Of a stretch of DNA of 64,000 nt, positions 40,936 through 52,182 are shown one piece after another (the first letter of the stretch is position 1; each line of letters begins with the position of its first letter). The position numbers were made by a program, and so were the translations under genes. The DNA comes from Trifolium pratense (Eukaryota > Streptophyta > Magnoliopsida > Fabales > Fabaceae): the NCBI RefSeq assembly GCF_020283565.1, contig NC_060064.1:19612337-19676336 (forward strand), given 5' to 3'. The notes beneath the pieces were generated by a model. That model did no database searches and was not told the origin of the DNA. It was given only the letters and a program-made list of their open reading frames with translations.

Positions 40936-41853
40936 CACTCTACTTATTCATCTAAGCGGTAAAATTCTGATCACCAAATACTTTTGAATCCCGACCTGAT
41001 TTTTCCCCACTAACCAAAGAATGTCAGATGCAAAGCTCCGCACGTCATTAAAATCATATTGGCGTACTCTTCCGAGGAAGAAAAAAAAAAGACGAAAGCA
41101 GCTCTTCAAGGTATCTTGCGCTATATATTTACAGCCATTGGCCTGCCTCCTAAACAATTGGCAACATTATTACTAGTCTCTATTTGAAAAGCCTTTTATT
41201 TAAAAAAATAATAATAATAATTATATAGAAAACAAGAAGGATGAGTAAGCACTTTGAAAAAGTATCCATTTCCCCATGAAAATTGGAGAAGAATGAAACT
41301 TTAACCCCAATGTTGATTTGTGATTGATGATCATATATTGTTAAAATTTGTGGTCCTTGTTTATCAATGTTACACATCTATGAGCCAATTATGTTAGGTC
41401 AGGTTTGGCAAAATGCACAGGCTACTACAGCACATGTGACAAGAAACTATAGAAAAGGGTAAAAATTAATTCATCAAGATTATTGGTTATTTTAATTTTA
41501 TTAGAATATTTAATTTATTTTAAATATAAAAGGTACAAAGAATATTTACTTATTTAATAAAGTTGTTTAATTTCTTGCTCAATGATGTGGATAGCAAAAT
41601 TTGAAGTGAACAATGAATGTGTCTATCGTGTTACTGTGTACCGTTTACTCAAGAACATGCATTTGAACATGTTCTCTTCCTTGGAACCATGCTTAATTTG
41701 CATACATATAATGCAAACATATTATTCGCCAAAAATAATAATAAAGACAAAAAAGTTTTGCTGTTGATTATGAATCATATAATGTCGTATATAACACCTA
41801 CGAAATTTATTTATTAAATTATTATATTGAAGTAATAAATGTAGTTTTATTTC

Positions 41854-41859
<6 letters not shown>

Positions 41860-41911
<52 letters not shown>
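41860..41911. repeat. (TA)n tract bordering the pararetrovirus fragment
   Basis: About 52 bp of pure TA. The reading frame of the adjacent viral remnant runs into it. Confidence 0.97.
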
Positions 41912-41913
<2 letters not shown>

Positions 41914-42084
41914 TGAGTAAGATGATGAGGATGGGTAAAAAGCTGGTAAGGCTAAAGGGGTTAATGGAGTAAATTTGTTCTGTAAGGGAGTTGACGAAGC
42001 TGGGTTTTGTAATACATGTTTTGCTGTACTAACTCTTTTTGATGACTCCTCGAGAGGAGGGCCATAATTATCTTTTTTGCTCAT
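41912..42084 (-). pseudogene. Endogenous pararetrovirus, truncated downstream ORF
   Basis: A minus-strand frame starting at 42084 overlaps the last codons of the reverse transcriptase ORF in an ATGA-type arrangement. It is Ser/Pro/Thr-rich for about 58 codons, then passes directly into the (TA)n tract, where it is cut off. Function unknown. Overlapping starts are usual for polycistronic Caulimoviridae genomes, so it is probably the 5' end of a further viral ORF. Confidence 0.55.
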
Positions 42085-43252
42085 TGTTGCTTTTTCCCTG
42101 TAAAAATTCTCTGGTAAGAAAATCTGGTAGAGAATTCTTTTCTCCTTTAATATGTTCTATGTCAAAATCAAAGCATGATAATAAAGCTTGCCATCTGGCA
42201 AAAATATGTTTGGAAACTAAATTTTTAACATCCTTTTGTAAAACTTCTTTTGCAGCCTTACAATCAGATCTTAATAAAAATTTCTTTGAAAATAAATCAT
42301 CTTGAAATTTAGTAATACATAAAACAATAGCTAAAACTTCTTTTTTGATAGTACTGTAATTTAGTTGTGCCGGATTCCAGGTTCCTGAATAATATCTAAC
42401 AACTTGTTCTATAGATGACTCTGGTAATCTTTGTTTTAATATTCCTCCAAATCCTATATCAGAGGAATCAGTTTCTACTATAAGAAAAGCTTGGGGATCT
42501 GGGATTCCTAAGCAGGGTAGCCTTCTAATCAATTGCTTAATTTGTCTAATGCTTTGACTCATGGTTTCATCCCACGGGGGAGGATTCTTCTTAAGCCTCT
42601 TAAATAAGGGTAAGCAAATGATTCTAATGTTGGGAATAACGTCAGCTACATAATTTACACATCCTAAAAATCTTTGCAATTGAGTTTTATCTTTTAATTC
42701 ATCTGGGAATTTATCCCCAAATTCTATAGCTCTACTAATGGGAGTAATGGTTCCTTGATATATGTTAAATCCTAAAAATCTCACATTAACTTGAAATAAT
42801 TTCATTTTTCTGGCTGATAAAACTAATCCATTGTTTTTAATGATTTCAAAGAATTTCTCTAAGTGATCAAAATGTTCATTTAGAGATTTGGAAAATACTA
42901 ATATATCATCTAAATAGACAATAGAAAATTCTTGATAATTATTTAATATATCATTCATAATGTGCTGGAATTCACTAGGAGCATTCTTTAATCCTAGGGG
43001 CATTACATTCCATTCATAATGACCGAAGGGGACTACAAAAGCAGTTTTATATTTATCCTTTTCTTCTAATTGAATTTGATAATATCCTGACTTTAAATCG
43101 AATTTAGAAAATATAATTGAATTAGATAATCGTCCTATTAAATCCTTTTTATTAGGAATGGGGTATCTAATCCATTGAAGTACTTTATTTAAGGGTATAT
43201 AATTAATAACTAACCCCAGAAAAATTACCTTTTTATACACCTCCAGATTCAT
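42068..43252 (-). pseudogene. Endogenous pararetrovirus reverse transcriptase/RNase H
   Basis: 394 codons, uninterrupted. Caulimoviridae-type reverse transcriptase: motif A FSKFDLKSGYYQIQ (Asp52), VPFGHYEWNVMPLGLKNAP, and catalytic YLDD at 113-116. RNase H follows with Asp262 (ETDSS), Glu305 (KKEV), Asp330 (RSDC) and Asp377 (LPDF). All expected catalytic residues are seen. The family normally makes this as part of a polyprotein with an upstream protease; here the N-terminus is cut within the LVINY region, and the sequence that should precede it lies in opposite orientation at 44097-45017. It is therefore an integrated, rearranged copy. No integrase is present. Confidence 0.9.
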
Positions 43253-44049
43253 TATCTTGTCCCTTCATAGAAAAAGATTATAAAAAGATTCTTTTCCTAA
43301 TTGAACCAGAATATAATTCTGAAGGCTCCTTACTACAAATTACTTCAAAAATTTTCCCTTCAGGGTTCCATTACTTACCCTCAAATCCAGACAAGACTCG
43401 GTTATTTTATGAGTTTATTTTAGTGGATACTGAATCCATTGATATAACTCACACTTATGATAAGAATGACAAAAACAAAATTATTTTCTCTAAATTTAAA
43501 ATTCTAAAGATATTATCTCCTTCGGACTGGAAGGCTCATCCTTCTACTACAAAAAGTTTCTCTAGGCGGTTCTCACCTCAACACTATTCATATTTCGATT
43601 ATATGGATGCCTGGAACAATATGTTGTATTATCAACCGTTTGACCATTCTTGGTTCATTTGGTTTAAAAAAGATTTCCCTCTTAAATTCCCTTTTTGGTT
43701 CGTTAAATGGTTTCATGAATGGGGACCGGATGTTAGCATTTACTCATACTTTGCAGCTCAAGCCTTTGAGAATTTCAGCAAAGAAATTAAGCTTCCAGAT
43801 CATTTAAAAATATTAATCTTCCATGCTTCATTTGGAATTTCTTGGATAACTTTGTGGACATTTAGAAAAGAATTATCAGTGCCAGATAGTAATATTTTTT
43901 GGATTATCAGATGCATTAGAGTTAAATGGTGGAATAAGTTTAATCCAGATCTTATTAAAAATCAAGTCTTACAAGACTGGTTTTCTAAACATCCCAAATA
44001 TCTCGTTAAAGGATTAGAAATATTAATGGGAAAGCAAAAGCACAAGTAA
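43225..44049 (+). pseudogene. Endogenous pararetrovirus capsid-region-like ORF, partial
   Basis: Open frame without a natural start; it reads in from the inversion junction near 43215-43225 and ends with TAA at 44047-44049. The central part, rich in aromatic residues (YFDYMDAWNNMLYYQP, then WFVKWFHEWGP), resembles the region upstream of the protease in plant pararetrovirus polyproteins. I do not see a CCHC zinc knuckle. Continuity with the protease region downstream is broken by stops and a frame change between 44049 and 44096. Confidence 0.65.
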
Positions 44050-44096
44050 ATATATTAGAAAAGAATGAGGATAATTATAAAATAAATAGAATTAGA

Positions 44097-45011
44097 AAAC
44101 ACATGGGTTATCAAGGAAGAACGAGAAACTATATTATCCTAGACCTAGTTTTCCGGATCTTCAATTTGAAGAAGCTAGAGACATGGTTGCCAGCTCTTAC
44201 AGCGGTAATTCAATTATAGAATGGAACATAGATGGACATAGTGAACAAAATATATTAAATACCATTCAAGAGATGACCATGGTAGCTACAGCTTTAATAC
44301 CTACAAAATTTTATGAAAAAACTTTGCAACGATTAAGTGGTGCAGGAGGCCATAAATTACAAGTTCAGTACAAATTAACAGATGCTAAGATCTGTAAAGA
44401 TCATGTTTGTTATAAAACTCATTTTTTATTAGTTAAAAATATACATCAACATATTATTTTAGGAACACCGTTTCTTTCATTATTATACCCTTTTACAGTT
44501 TCTCATGAAGCTATCACTTCAAACGCTCTGGGAAGAGAAGTTATATTTAGATTTTTTGAAGCACCCAGAATTAAAGATTTAAATACTGTTCAAAACCTTT
44601 CTACATCTACAATTAATTTAATTTCTCAAAAGAAAAAACATATTAATATGCTAAATAAAGAAATTCAATATAAAAGAATAGAAAGCCAATTAGAATCTAA
44701 AAATATAAAAGACAAAATTATTCTATTACAACAACGTTTTGAAAAAGAAATATGCTCAGAACATCCCAATGCTTTTTGGGATAGGAAGAAGCATATGATA
44801 TCATTACCATATGAACCTAATTTTAATGAAAGGTCTATACCCATGAAGGCAAGACCAATTCAAATGAATCAGCAATATTTAGAATATTGTAAAAAAGAAA
44901 TCAAAGATTATTTATATAAAAAATTAATTAGGCCAAGTAAATCTCCGTGGAGTTGTACAGGATTCTATGTTAATAATCCAGGATAATTAGAGAGGGGTGC
45001 TCCCAGATTAG

Positions 45012-45017
<6 letters not shown>
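44097..45017 (+). pseudogene. Endogenous pararetrovirus protease / start of RT, broken
   Basis: Open from just after a TAG near 44094 to a TAA at 44984-44986; recognisable coding continues to the (TA)n tract at 45018. The protease flap/core motif is present (HIILGTPFLSLLYPF), as is the linker into reverse transcriptase (KKLIRPSKSPWSCTGF). The usual catalytic D-T/S-G loop is not seen before IPTKFYEKT, which suggests a deletion. The end of this piece corresponds to the start of the RT at 42068-43252, which is on the other strand. Confidence 0.75.

Positions 45018-45086
<69 letters not shown>
45018..45086. repeat. (TA)n tract, right border of the pararetrovirus
   Basis: About 69 bp of TA repeats separating viral sequence from a Helitron-like segment. 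Part of it may be an expanded Helitron 5' end. Confidence 0.97.
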
Positions 45087-45088
<2 letters not shown>

Positions 45089-45314
45089 TGATACAAATAT
45101 TTCTGGTATGAATTTTTCATAATACCAACAATATCCTTGATTTTTTTTTTTTTGAGCAGCAACAATCTTTTATTAACAAACTCACCATAACATAAGACAC
45201 TTTTTTTTTAGCCGCAAAATTTTTTATTAAAAAACTCACCATAATATAAGACTTTTTTTTTTGGACATAAGTTAAACACAGGCAGGCGCGAAACGCGCTT
45301 GCTTGGCCCGCTAG
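45087..45314 (+). mobile_element. Helitron 3' end segment
   Basis: Ends with the hairpin GCGCGAAACGCGC (45286-45298), 12 bases, then CTAG (45311-45314) followed by T: the standard Helitron 3' terminus. Upstream 'cttttattaacaaactcacc' units are shared with 29590-29812 and 59204-59437. No Rep/helicase coding sequence. Confidence 0.8.
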
Positions 45315-45714
45315 TGAGTATATAAAGTGTGTGTATTTTCATTTATTGTATTTTATTATAAATAAAAAACTAAAAAATAAAAGGTGGTGGGTTCAATATG
45401 TTACGGACGTCCTTAACATTTTTTTTCAAGAACTTCGTTTGATTCGCAAAATAATAAGAACTGGACGGAATAGTACATGACATAATAAGATAATACATGA
45501 TAGGAGTTGTAACGGAGGGAGATAATGCGATAATATTATTATATTCGAAACTAAAAAGGGTATTTTGTATTTTTTTGTTATATTTGTAATATGGACAAAA
45601 AATTGTCATATGGTTTTGTGAGTGACAAAAATTCGAATTTTTTTTCTTTACCCTTACATTTAACCCTTTACCCCTACAAACAAACCAATATTCTCATTTT
45701 ATCCCTTTTGGAAA
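45315..45714. other. Intergenic DNA
   Basis: No gene or bounded element recognised. Confidence 0.3.
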
Positions 45715-45970
45715 ATAAAAAAAAATGAGTTTTGAACAATTATCCCTCTCTGCAATTTTATTTTTGGATTTGATCCCTCTAAGTGGATGACTGAGCATCA
45801 TCATTGACACATCATCCTCGTTTGCCACGTTACACGTTGCCACGTCAGTCTCCGTTTGCCACGTCATCATTTTTAAACGACACTTAACATTAGGGGACTA
45901 AAACCAATAAGATTTACACATCCAGGAACTATTTTAAAACAAAAAATGATACAGCGACGAATTAATCATT
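45715..45970. mobile_element. Degenerate foldback MITE
   Basis: Central CACGT motifs ('tgccacgttacacgttgcca', 'gccacgtcatcat') and outer arms of the 'ggactaaaacc'/'ggatttgatccc' type, as in the MITEs at 5700-6042 and 26515-26985. Confidence 0.5.
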
Positions 45971-46043
45971 TAAGCCTATAAAAAATGATGTTTGATAAAT
46001 ACCATCAATATATTTAGCTAAGCATGTGAAAGTGCAACCACCT
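45971..46043 (-). pseudogene. Stray peroxidase exon 3 / intron 3 fragment
   Basis: Aligns by eye with 11731-11812 of the complete peroxidase: 'tttgataaata', 'catcaatatatttagctaag' and 'gtgcaaccacct' occur in the same order with a few substitutions and a 3-4 bp gap. It spans the 3' end of exon 3, the donor site and the first part of intron 3. It lies about 34 kb from the gene, directly beside a degenerate MITE. Confidence 0.8.
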
Positions 46044-47555
46044 TATGGGTGATTGAAAGTCACCTGCAGTCAAATAGTGACTGCAGGGAATCCATTTCCC
46101 AAAATTAGAAATATTGACTAGATGTAAGGAGTGTGGGGACAAGGTTGTCGGAGATGTCGGAATAAAGTTTTTACGTCAACTTATTTTATTTATGTAGAAT
46201 TGAAATATAAACTCGACTAATAATCCGGTAGAATTTAGTTCATATTAAAATGAGTTAGGATCCGTTGATTCGGGTGTCAAACTAAACTTTAACACCAAAT
46301 CTTATCCCTCCATTTCAATTTTTCATTTTTTTTATTTACCGTCCATTTCAATTAATGTGACGATCCTTGTTTATTTTATAGATCAGTTCATATGATCTTC
46401 TCGGTGCTCCTCATTAGTACTCTGCAATAGCGCTGGAGAACATCCCAGCGTTTCATTTATCTGCAGCGATTAGTTTATTTTTGGTTGATCCAAATGTTCA
46501 TCTTAATCAGTGATCATAATCCAAACACCTGATGCACATCTCTTTATCGTTTAAACACAATAAAACCCACAATTCAAAAATAAATAAAAATAAAGCACCT
46601 GAATGGAATTCATGAACCTAGAAACAAAATCGGTGAATAGAGTATTGCATTGTAGTCATGAAATTCGTGAATTATCACATAATTTTCCAATATTTTGCCA
46701 TTGCATCACTAAAAAATTGGAAAGAGAAAGCACATACGCAAATTAAATGAATAAACATAGCCATTGGATTAATTGTAATTGACGGATTAGATTTGGTGTC
46801 TCATGATGTCAACGAATCCTAATTCTATTAAAATTATATATAATATATAAAAAACTAATATATTATTAATTTTAAATTCAAAAATCAATTTTAAATATTA
46901 GATGATTCACACTCAACTAATTTTCTCTCATTCTCATAAATTACATATGACTATAGTCATATATTTGAATAAGAAATATTGTTGGTGTTGGTTGAAAATA
47001 TACATGTTGAAAAAAGTCTTGATTTTCCCAACAAATGACACCAACAACTATATACCCACAATATAATTTGTAAAGAATAATACCAGTCTCATTTTTTTTT
47101 CATATGACTCTTTAAATCATGAATGTCATATAAGAATGAATATTATATATGATTGAAATATAAAGTTATTGTATTGTAAATTTTAACCCTTAATGCTTAA
47201 CAAATGCCCCCGGGGTACCGTTTAACATGACCCTTTTATTTTTATGAAACCCCTATTATATTTATGTATTTTTATGTTAATTTAATATAATTTATATATA
47301 TTAATCTTTCTGTATAGCAAAATTCAATCTTAGAAGAACTACGTTCATAGACCTAGGCAACATAAATTTTTATCTTTTTTTTTTTGTATATATTTTTTTC
47401 TTTTCTTATTTCCGCACACGTGCATAAAATAACAAACATTGTTCCCTGTTGGCTGCTATAAGCAAAAATTCACTTTTAGAATAATTGATAGACCTGATCT
47501 ATAATATAGAATAATTCACTCACGAATGTCAAAAACAATACCTCCTCCAATTTTT
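46044..47555. other. Intergenic DNA, mostly unassigned
   Basis: 46050-46090 has a short inverted repeat with 'ctgcagtcaaatagtgactgcag'-type symmetry. 46300-46400 may be a decayed Stowaway ('ccctccatttcaattttt'). No supported gene. Confidence 0.3.
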
Positions 47556-47760
47556 AATAACATGTACTATTCAAGTAGGCAAAAACGTGCGAGTTTAAAT
47601 AATTTTACCGATTTTACAGAGTGTTAAATCGTGTAAACTCGTTTTGACTTGCGATTTTACTCAAAACTATTTTAGCTTTGATTTAACACGAAAGTCATAC
47701 CTAAAAACGTAGAATCGGTAGAAGTTGCGATTTAAAACGAAATTTTAACAACTTTGGTGG
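47556..47760. repeat. Repeat with reiterated 'aaatcgtgtaaact' motifs
   Basis: Resembles the subterminal-like block at 28228-28390. Possibly an end of a hAT-type element; no matching partner end found. Confidence 0.35.
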
Positions 47761-47929
47761 GGTGTATACTTCCACTCTCGAACAACATCTTTATAATTAC
47801 TTCCTCCGGCCACAAATATAAGCAAAAGTGCACTTTTTAGATTCATTGAAGTGCAATTTTGTCTAGTTATAAGAAGTTTTGGTAATGTGCACGAGATTCT
47901 AGATTCATCTGCTCTAATGCAACAAACTC

Positions 47930-48447
47930 CACCTATATATCTCTCAACCTAACTCTTCTAATACCTCTATCTCACCTACTCGTATTCACCCTCACAACAC
48001 TCACACCATGTCCACTAGAGCCAAAAATGGAATTGCTCAACCCAGATTGCATCCCACTCTTCTTTTAACTTATGTTGAACCAACAAGTTACAAACAAGCT
48101 ATGAAATCTGATGAATGGTTACAAGCTATGCATGATGAATATAATGCTCTCATGAAAAACAATATTTGGTCTCTAGTAAGCTTACTAGGAAACAGACATG
48201 TCATTGGTTGTAAAGGGTTTGTTAAGGGAATACCCCTATGTCACGAGATATATAGTACTAAGTGCTAGGAAAAAGAATTTACATTCCATATATATATAAT
48301 TTGGCACAATAGACTTGGTCATCCTCATCATGAGGTGCTTAAGGCCACTATGAAACTTTGTAATCAAAATTTACATAATAAAATCCAATTTTTCTGTGAT
48401 CTTACGGGTCTTATTTGGATATTTCCTTTAAAACTTAAGTACGTCTC
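47930..48447 (+). pseudogene. Shuffled Ty1/Copia polyprotein fragment
   Basis: 48008-48268 encodes the start of a Copia reverse transcriptase (STRAKNGIAQPRLHPTLLL, EPTSYKQAMKSDEWLQAM, WSLV), opening upstream in the usual linker region, and then jumps after IGCK to a short GFVKGIPL piece. From about 48305 a different frame encodes the pre-integrase motif (WHNRLGHPHHEVLKATMKLC), followed after a deletion by an integrase-core-like LIWIFPLKLK. In intact Copia elements the pre-integrase region precedes RT, so the order is inverted here. No LTRs identified. Confidence 0.8.
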
Positions 48448-48596
48448 ATACTCCGTCAAAACAATAGATATCTCTCTCCAAAAGTTAAGCAATTTCTAAC
48501 AAACTTTGTTTCCAAAAGATATCTTAATTTATGTGACCCAAAAAAATATGTTTTAAAAAAAAGATATATTTCTATTAATTCCTTTCTAAATAAATA

Positions 48597-48891
48597 CTCC
48601 TTCTAGTTACATTTATAAGCAAAAAAACTACTTTTACGCGGTGTTTAAAAAATTTAGTTAAGTGTAATTAATTTTTTTAATTTAATATAAAACATGAGTC
48701 CTTTCCAAAAAAATATAAAAGTAAATTTACTAGAAATAAACCTTGTTTTCCTTGGAAATCACATGTACCTTTTGAAAAGTAAGGGTATATTAGAAATAAC
48801 AGTATTAATTAGTTTAAAAGTAGTTAAGTTTTGCTTATAATAGTAATCAAAATTTTAAGTCTTTTTTGCTTATAAATGTGACCGGAGAAAG
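48597..48891. mobile_element. Stowaway-type MITE
   Basis: Ends CTCCTTCTAGTTACATTTAT and the complement of CTTTCTCCGGTCACATTTAT, with inner 'gcttataaatg' symmetry, flanked by TA (48595-48596, 48892-48893). A decayed relative may lie at 47800-47880. Confidence 0.8.
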
Positions 48892-48893
48892 TA

Positions 48894-49525
48894 TTAACCA
48901 AATAATTAAAATGGCCGAAATTCAAATAAAATAAATAGTTCTAAATTTTGGGGAGTTACAACTCTCCCCCCTTTCCCCCTTTTAGAATTTTCGTCCTCGA
49001 AAATTTTCTAAGATTTCCACAAGGCAACCAGCTAACACATACTACTAGAGAAGTCTATAGTCACTAACTTACTTTACTTATATTATTCTCATGCATAATA
49101 AAACAAATAAAGTCGGATAACCATATAACACGTAAATAATATCAAGCAAGGAAAACATGTCAGTTAGCAGCAACGGTTTCAAGAACTTAACGAGTACTTT
49201 GTAAAATAAACGGTGGCTAATGTGCAAGTGTGACTACAAAAATCAAATAAAGAAAACATAAGGTAGACATGACTGAGTCTAAGCCACTTGATCTAACCGG
49301 ACTGACCTGCTCTAATTGACACATAACCCACACAGTCGGAATAGACCAACCAGACTCTGATACCAATCGTAACACCCCAAACCCGAAACTCATAATAATC
49401 TGATTTTTAAAATGTTTTTTCAAAAATTCTCTTTCAGAGACATCATACAGCGGTTAAAAGTGTTTTTGCTGGTAGATATAATTAACAATGCCTGTTCTTG
49501 CAAGGTAATTGACCCTCCTCGTGTG
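48894..49525. other. Intergenic DNA
   Basis: No supported gene. The stretch 'gataccaatcgtaacacccc' near 49360 resembles text common in plant LTR elements, but no structure could be defined. Confidence 0.3.
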
Positions 49526-49707
49526 GAGTTAGGATCCTCTCCATTTCCAATTCTTTCCATTTCCTCCATTATTATATAGTTTTGGGAATATAAATGCAAA
49601 AATGTGACATCAAGTGGGTCCAAATGTCATTTACACACCCCAAAATATTTAAAAACTTTGGTAATGGAAGAAATGGAAAACATAAGAAATGGAGAGGATC
49701 TCAACTC
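49526..49707. mobile_element. Mutator-like MITE, 182 bp
   Basis: Ends GAGTTAGGATCCTCTCCATT and AATGGAGAGGATCTCAACTC, with a perfect 9 bp duplication CCTCGTGTG (49517-49525, 49708-49716). A related but decayed copy lies at 58990-59160. Confidence 0.9.
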
Positions 49708-49874
49708 CCTCGTGTGATCTAGCAAAGGACACTACTAAAAAAGTAACCTTTTTGAGTAAAAAAAAAAAAGCAACCTTTTAAAAAATTCCTTGGGACAGCT
49801 TATAAAATTAAAAATATCAATTTTGTTAGATACCAGATTAGATATAAATGAACAGGAATAATGCAAGCAAACTA

Positions 49875-50010
49875 CTTGTTAAGAGTCTCATATCGGTTGA
49901 GATATGGTCTGACTAAGTGTTTATATACTAGAGGCAATCATCACCTTACAAGCCGATTTTGTAAGGTTGAGTTAGGCCCAATACTTAATTCTAAGACTAC
50001 TTTTAAGGGG
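49875..50010. repeat. Interspersed legume-type repeat
   Basis: Same ordered motifs as 31505-31640 ('gtctcatatcggttgag', 'caccttacaagccgatttt', 'aattctaag'). Confidence 0.55.
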
Positions 50011-50745
50011 TGGCAAGGGTGGGCTTCGGCCCCTCCCTCCCACCCCCAATGGTGTATATATTATATCTTCAAAGTTGTTTTTTTATATATAATTATTATT
50101 AATTTGTATGTATATTTATAGTGTAAATTAATTTCGATAAATAAATCAGTGTAAAATAATTTTATATCGGTATAATTTGATTCATATTCATATAAATTAC
50201 AATTAAATTTTATGTAATATTTATTAGAAATAATGATCAGCCCCCCGTTCGATTAGTTTCTGGATTCGTCTCTGCATATGGGATGAGAGGGCCACATATC
50301 AGCGTATGAATATTCATGTGCTAACATATTGATGTTGATTGAAAAAAGATGGTAAAATGTGTACATTATAATTACTAACTAACCTACTAACTAGGACCGG
50401 TCACGACCACGACTATTTGGAGGCTCGACTTAAATGTTAAAAGTGGACTCTAATAAATATAAATAAAAAAAAACAAAAATAATAATCCTCATTGAAGTTA
50501 AAACAACAATGTTGGAGTTAATGTTGAAGTTGAACTAGCAAAAAAAAATTATTGTAAGAGATAATTAGCAATTCCCAAATACAATCACAAATTAGAAAAT
50601 AGAATAGAAGAAAAAACGGAAAAACTAAGTAAGTAGCAAGTTCGTTCCAATTAAACTCCTTAATATAAAAAAAAATATTAAAATTGTTATAAAAGAGCAA
50701 TTTTCTATTTATATTGTAAATAAATACCAAAAAAAAAAAAATTTA
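50011..50745. other. Intergenic, possible decayed hAT-like sequence
   Basis: 50011-50045 ('gtggcaagggtgggc') and 50240-50275 resemble ends of a TIR element, but inverted repeats and duplication could not be confirmed. No gene. Confidence 0.3.
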
Positions 50746-50754
50746 ACTAGGGGG

Positions 50755-50895
50755 CAAACAACAATTAAGTGTAACCTAGGGGGTGCAAACAGCAATTCAG
50801 CATTCTAATTGAGTGAGCTGGTGGAAGTAGATTGATGACTTGCTGTTTACACCCCCAAAGCTACACTGAATTACTATGTGCACCCTTAGGTAAAA
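50755..50895. mobile_element. Short foldback repeat
   Basis: 'gggggtgcaaacagcaattc' is repeated in inverted form as 'cttgctgtttacaccccc', about 50 bp apart. Confidence 0.5.
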
Positions 50896-51080
50896 CATTT
50901 ATTAAAAAATTGAGGCCCCAAAGGCCCAGCTCTGTAGAGCTGTTTGCACCTCCCTAGGGCCTCCCCTGCTACTAACACTAACAGAATTGACTATTTTAAC
51001 ATGATACGACACAAACACTAGCATGTAGATACCGGTAATAATTTTAAACAACGGTCGTGTTAACGTAAAGTAGTTAAATA

Positions 51081-51738
51081 CAGGCCCGGTTTTGAGGGTG
51101 GGCAACCAGGCCCACAGCCTAGGGCCTCAATTTTCTTGGGGCCTCATTTTTTTTTAGGCCCACAACACAAATAATTGGTTAAGTATTTGTCTAGAAATAA
51201 TTTTACACAAAACACTCCTTGGCATAGTGGCGCGTGCATAGGCTTAAAGTACCAACATATTAGGGTTGTGAGTTCAATCCTTGCCGGTGTCATTTTGTTT
51301 TTTATCCATTTACAACCAACAAATAAATATTAGAGAATTTTAATAATATACGAACATTACACAAATTATTTCAATTTTTTTTAAATATGATGAATTTTTC
51401 TATAAAAAAAAAATATCTCTATTAGTTTATAAATAACTTCGCTATTGTTCCAAAAAAAACTTCACTGTTTTATTTTTAGAAAACTACATTTTGTTATTTC
51501 TTTAAATAAAAGATTTACTCGTTTTTAATAATTATCGGTTCATTTTTATTTAACAGTTCAATTTCAACACTGTGTAATGACTTTTTCTTTATGTTAGTTA
51601 CACAGATAAATGACTATTTTTTATGTTGTTGATACTATTTACAATTTAAATAAATAATGTTCTTGTTAATTTTTTACTTTATTAAGGGTCTATTTTTATT
51701 ATTTGTCCTGGACCTCCAAAATCTCGAAACCGGCCCCA
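51081..51738. mobile_element. Non-autonomous hAT element
   Basis: Imperfect inverted ends CAGGCCCGGTTTTGAGG and the complement of TGGGGCCGGTTTCGAGA, with 8 bp duplication GTTAAATA (51073-51080, 51739-51746). Contains a SINE-like insertion at 51222-51300. No transposase. Confidence 0.8.
51222..51300 (+). repeat. tRNA-like SINE in hAT element
   Basis: A-box-like 'tggcatagtggc' and B-box-like 'gagttcaatcc' in tRNA-like spacing, followed by a T-rich end. No cloverleaf. Confidence 0.55.
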
Positions 51739-52182
51739 GTTAAATATAGAGATTTGACATTTCATGATGCTAAAAATTTAATACGTAAAAGGTTAAATGC
51801 AAAATTTCCAAGAATTTTTTATGTATTTTTTTTTAAGGAGGATTTTTTTTTATGTATTTGTCTCCTAATAAACATGTGTAAGCATATGTGTCAGACACCA
51901 AACACACTTTCGATTTAAACTATCGGTGCTACATAAGTTGAATGACTCAATCAGAAAATCCACTTCCATAATTAATCAGAAAAAATCAACTGATTTCAAA
52001 ATGTCCACAAATCTGTTTCCATCATTGATAAGTAAATTTTGTATAAACTGCAAATATGCAGCATTTTGTCACCATCAATAATTTTCAATTACTTGGAATC
52101 AACCAAAACTATGTATACACATGTTAATATAATGATTTCTGTATCTTTTTTCTTATTTTTTGACTTCAGTTTCTTAAACTTC

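Noticed and set aside
43607..43807. Frame nested in the viral capsid-like ORF
   Set aside because: Shadow frame of the longer, recognisable viral reading frame.
44965..45165. Open frame rich in alternating Tyr-Ile
   Set aside because: Translation of a (TA)n tract.
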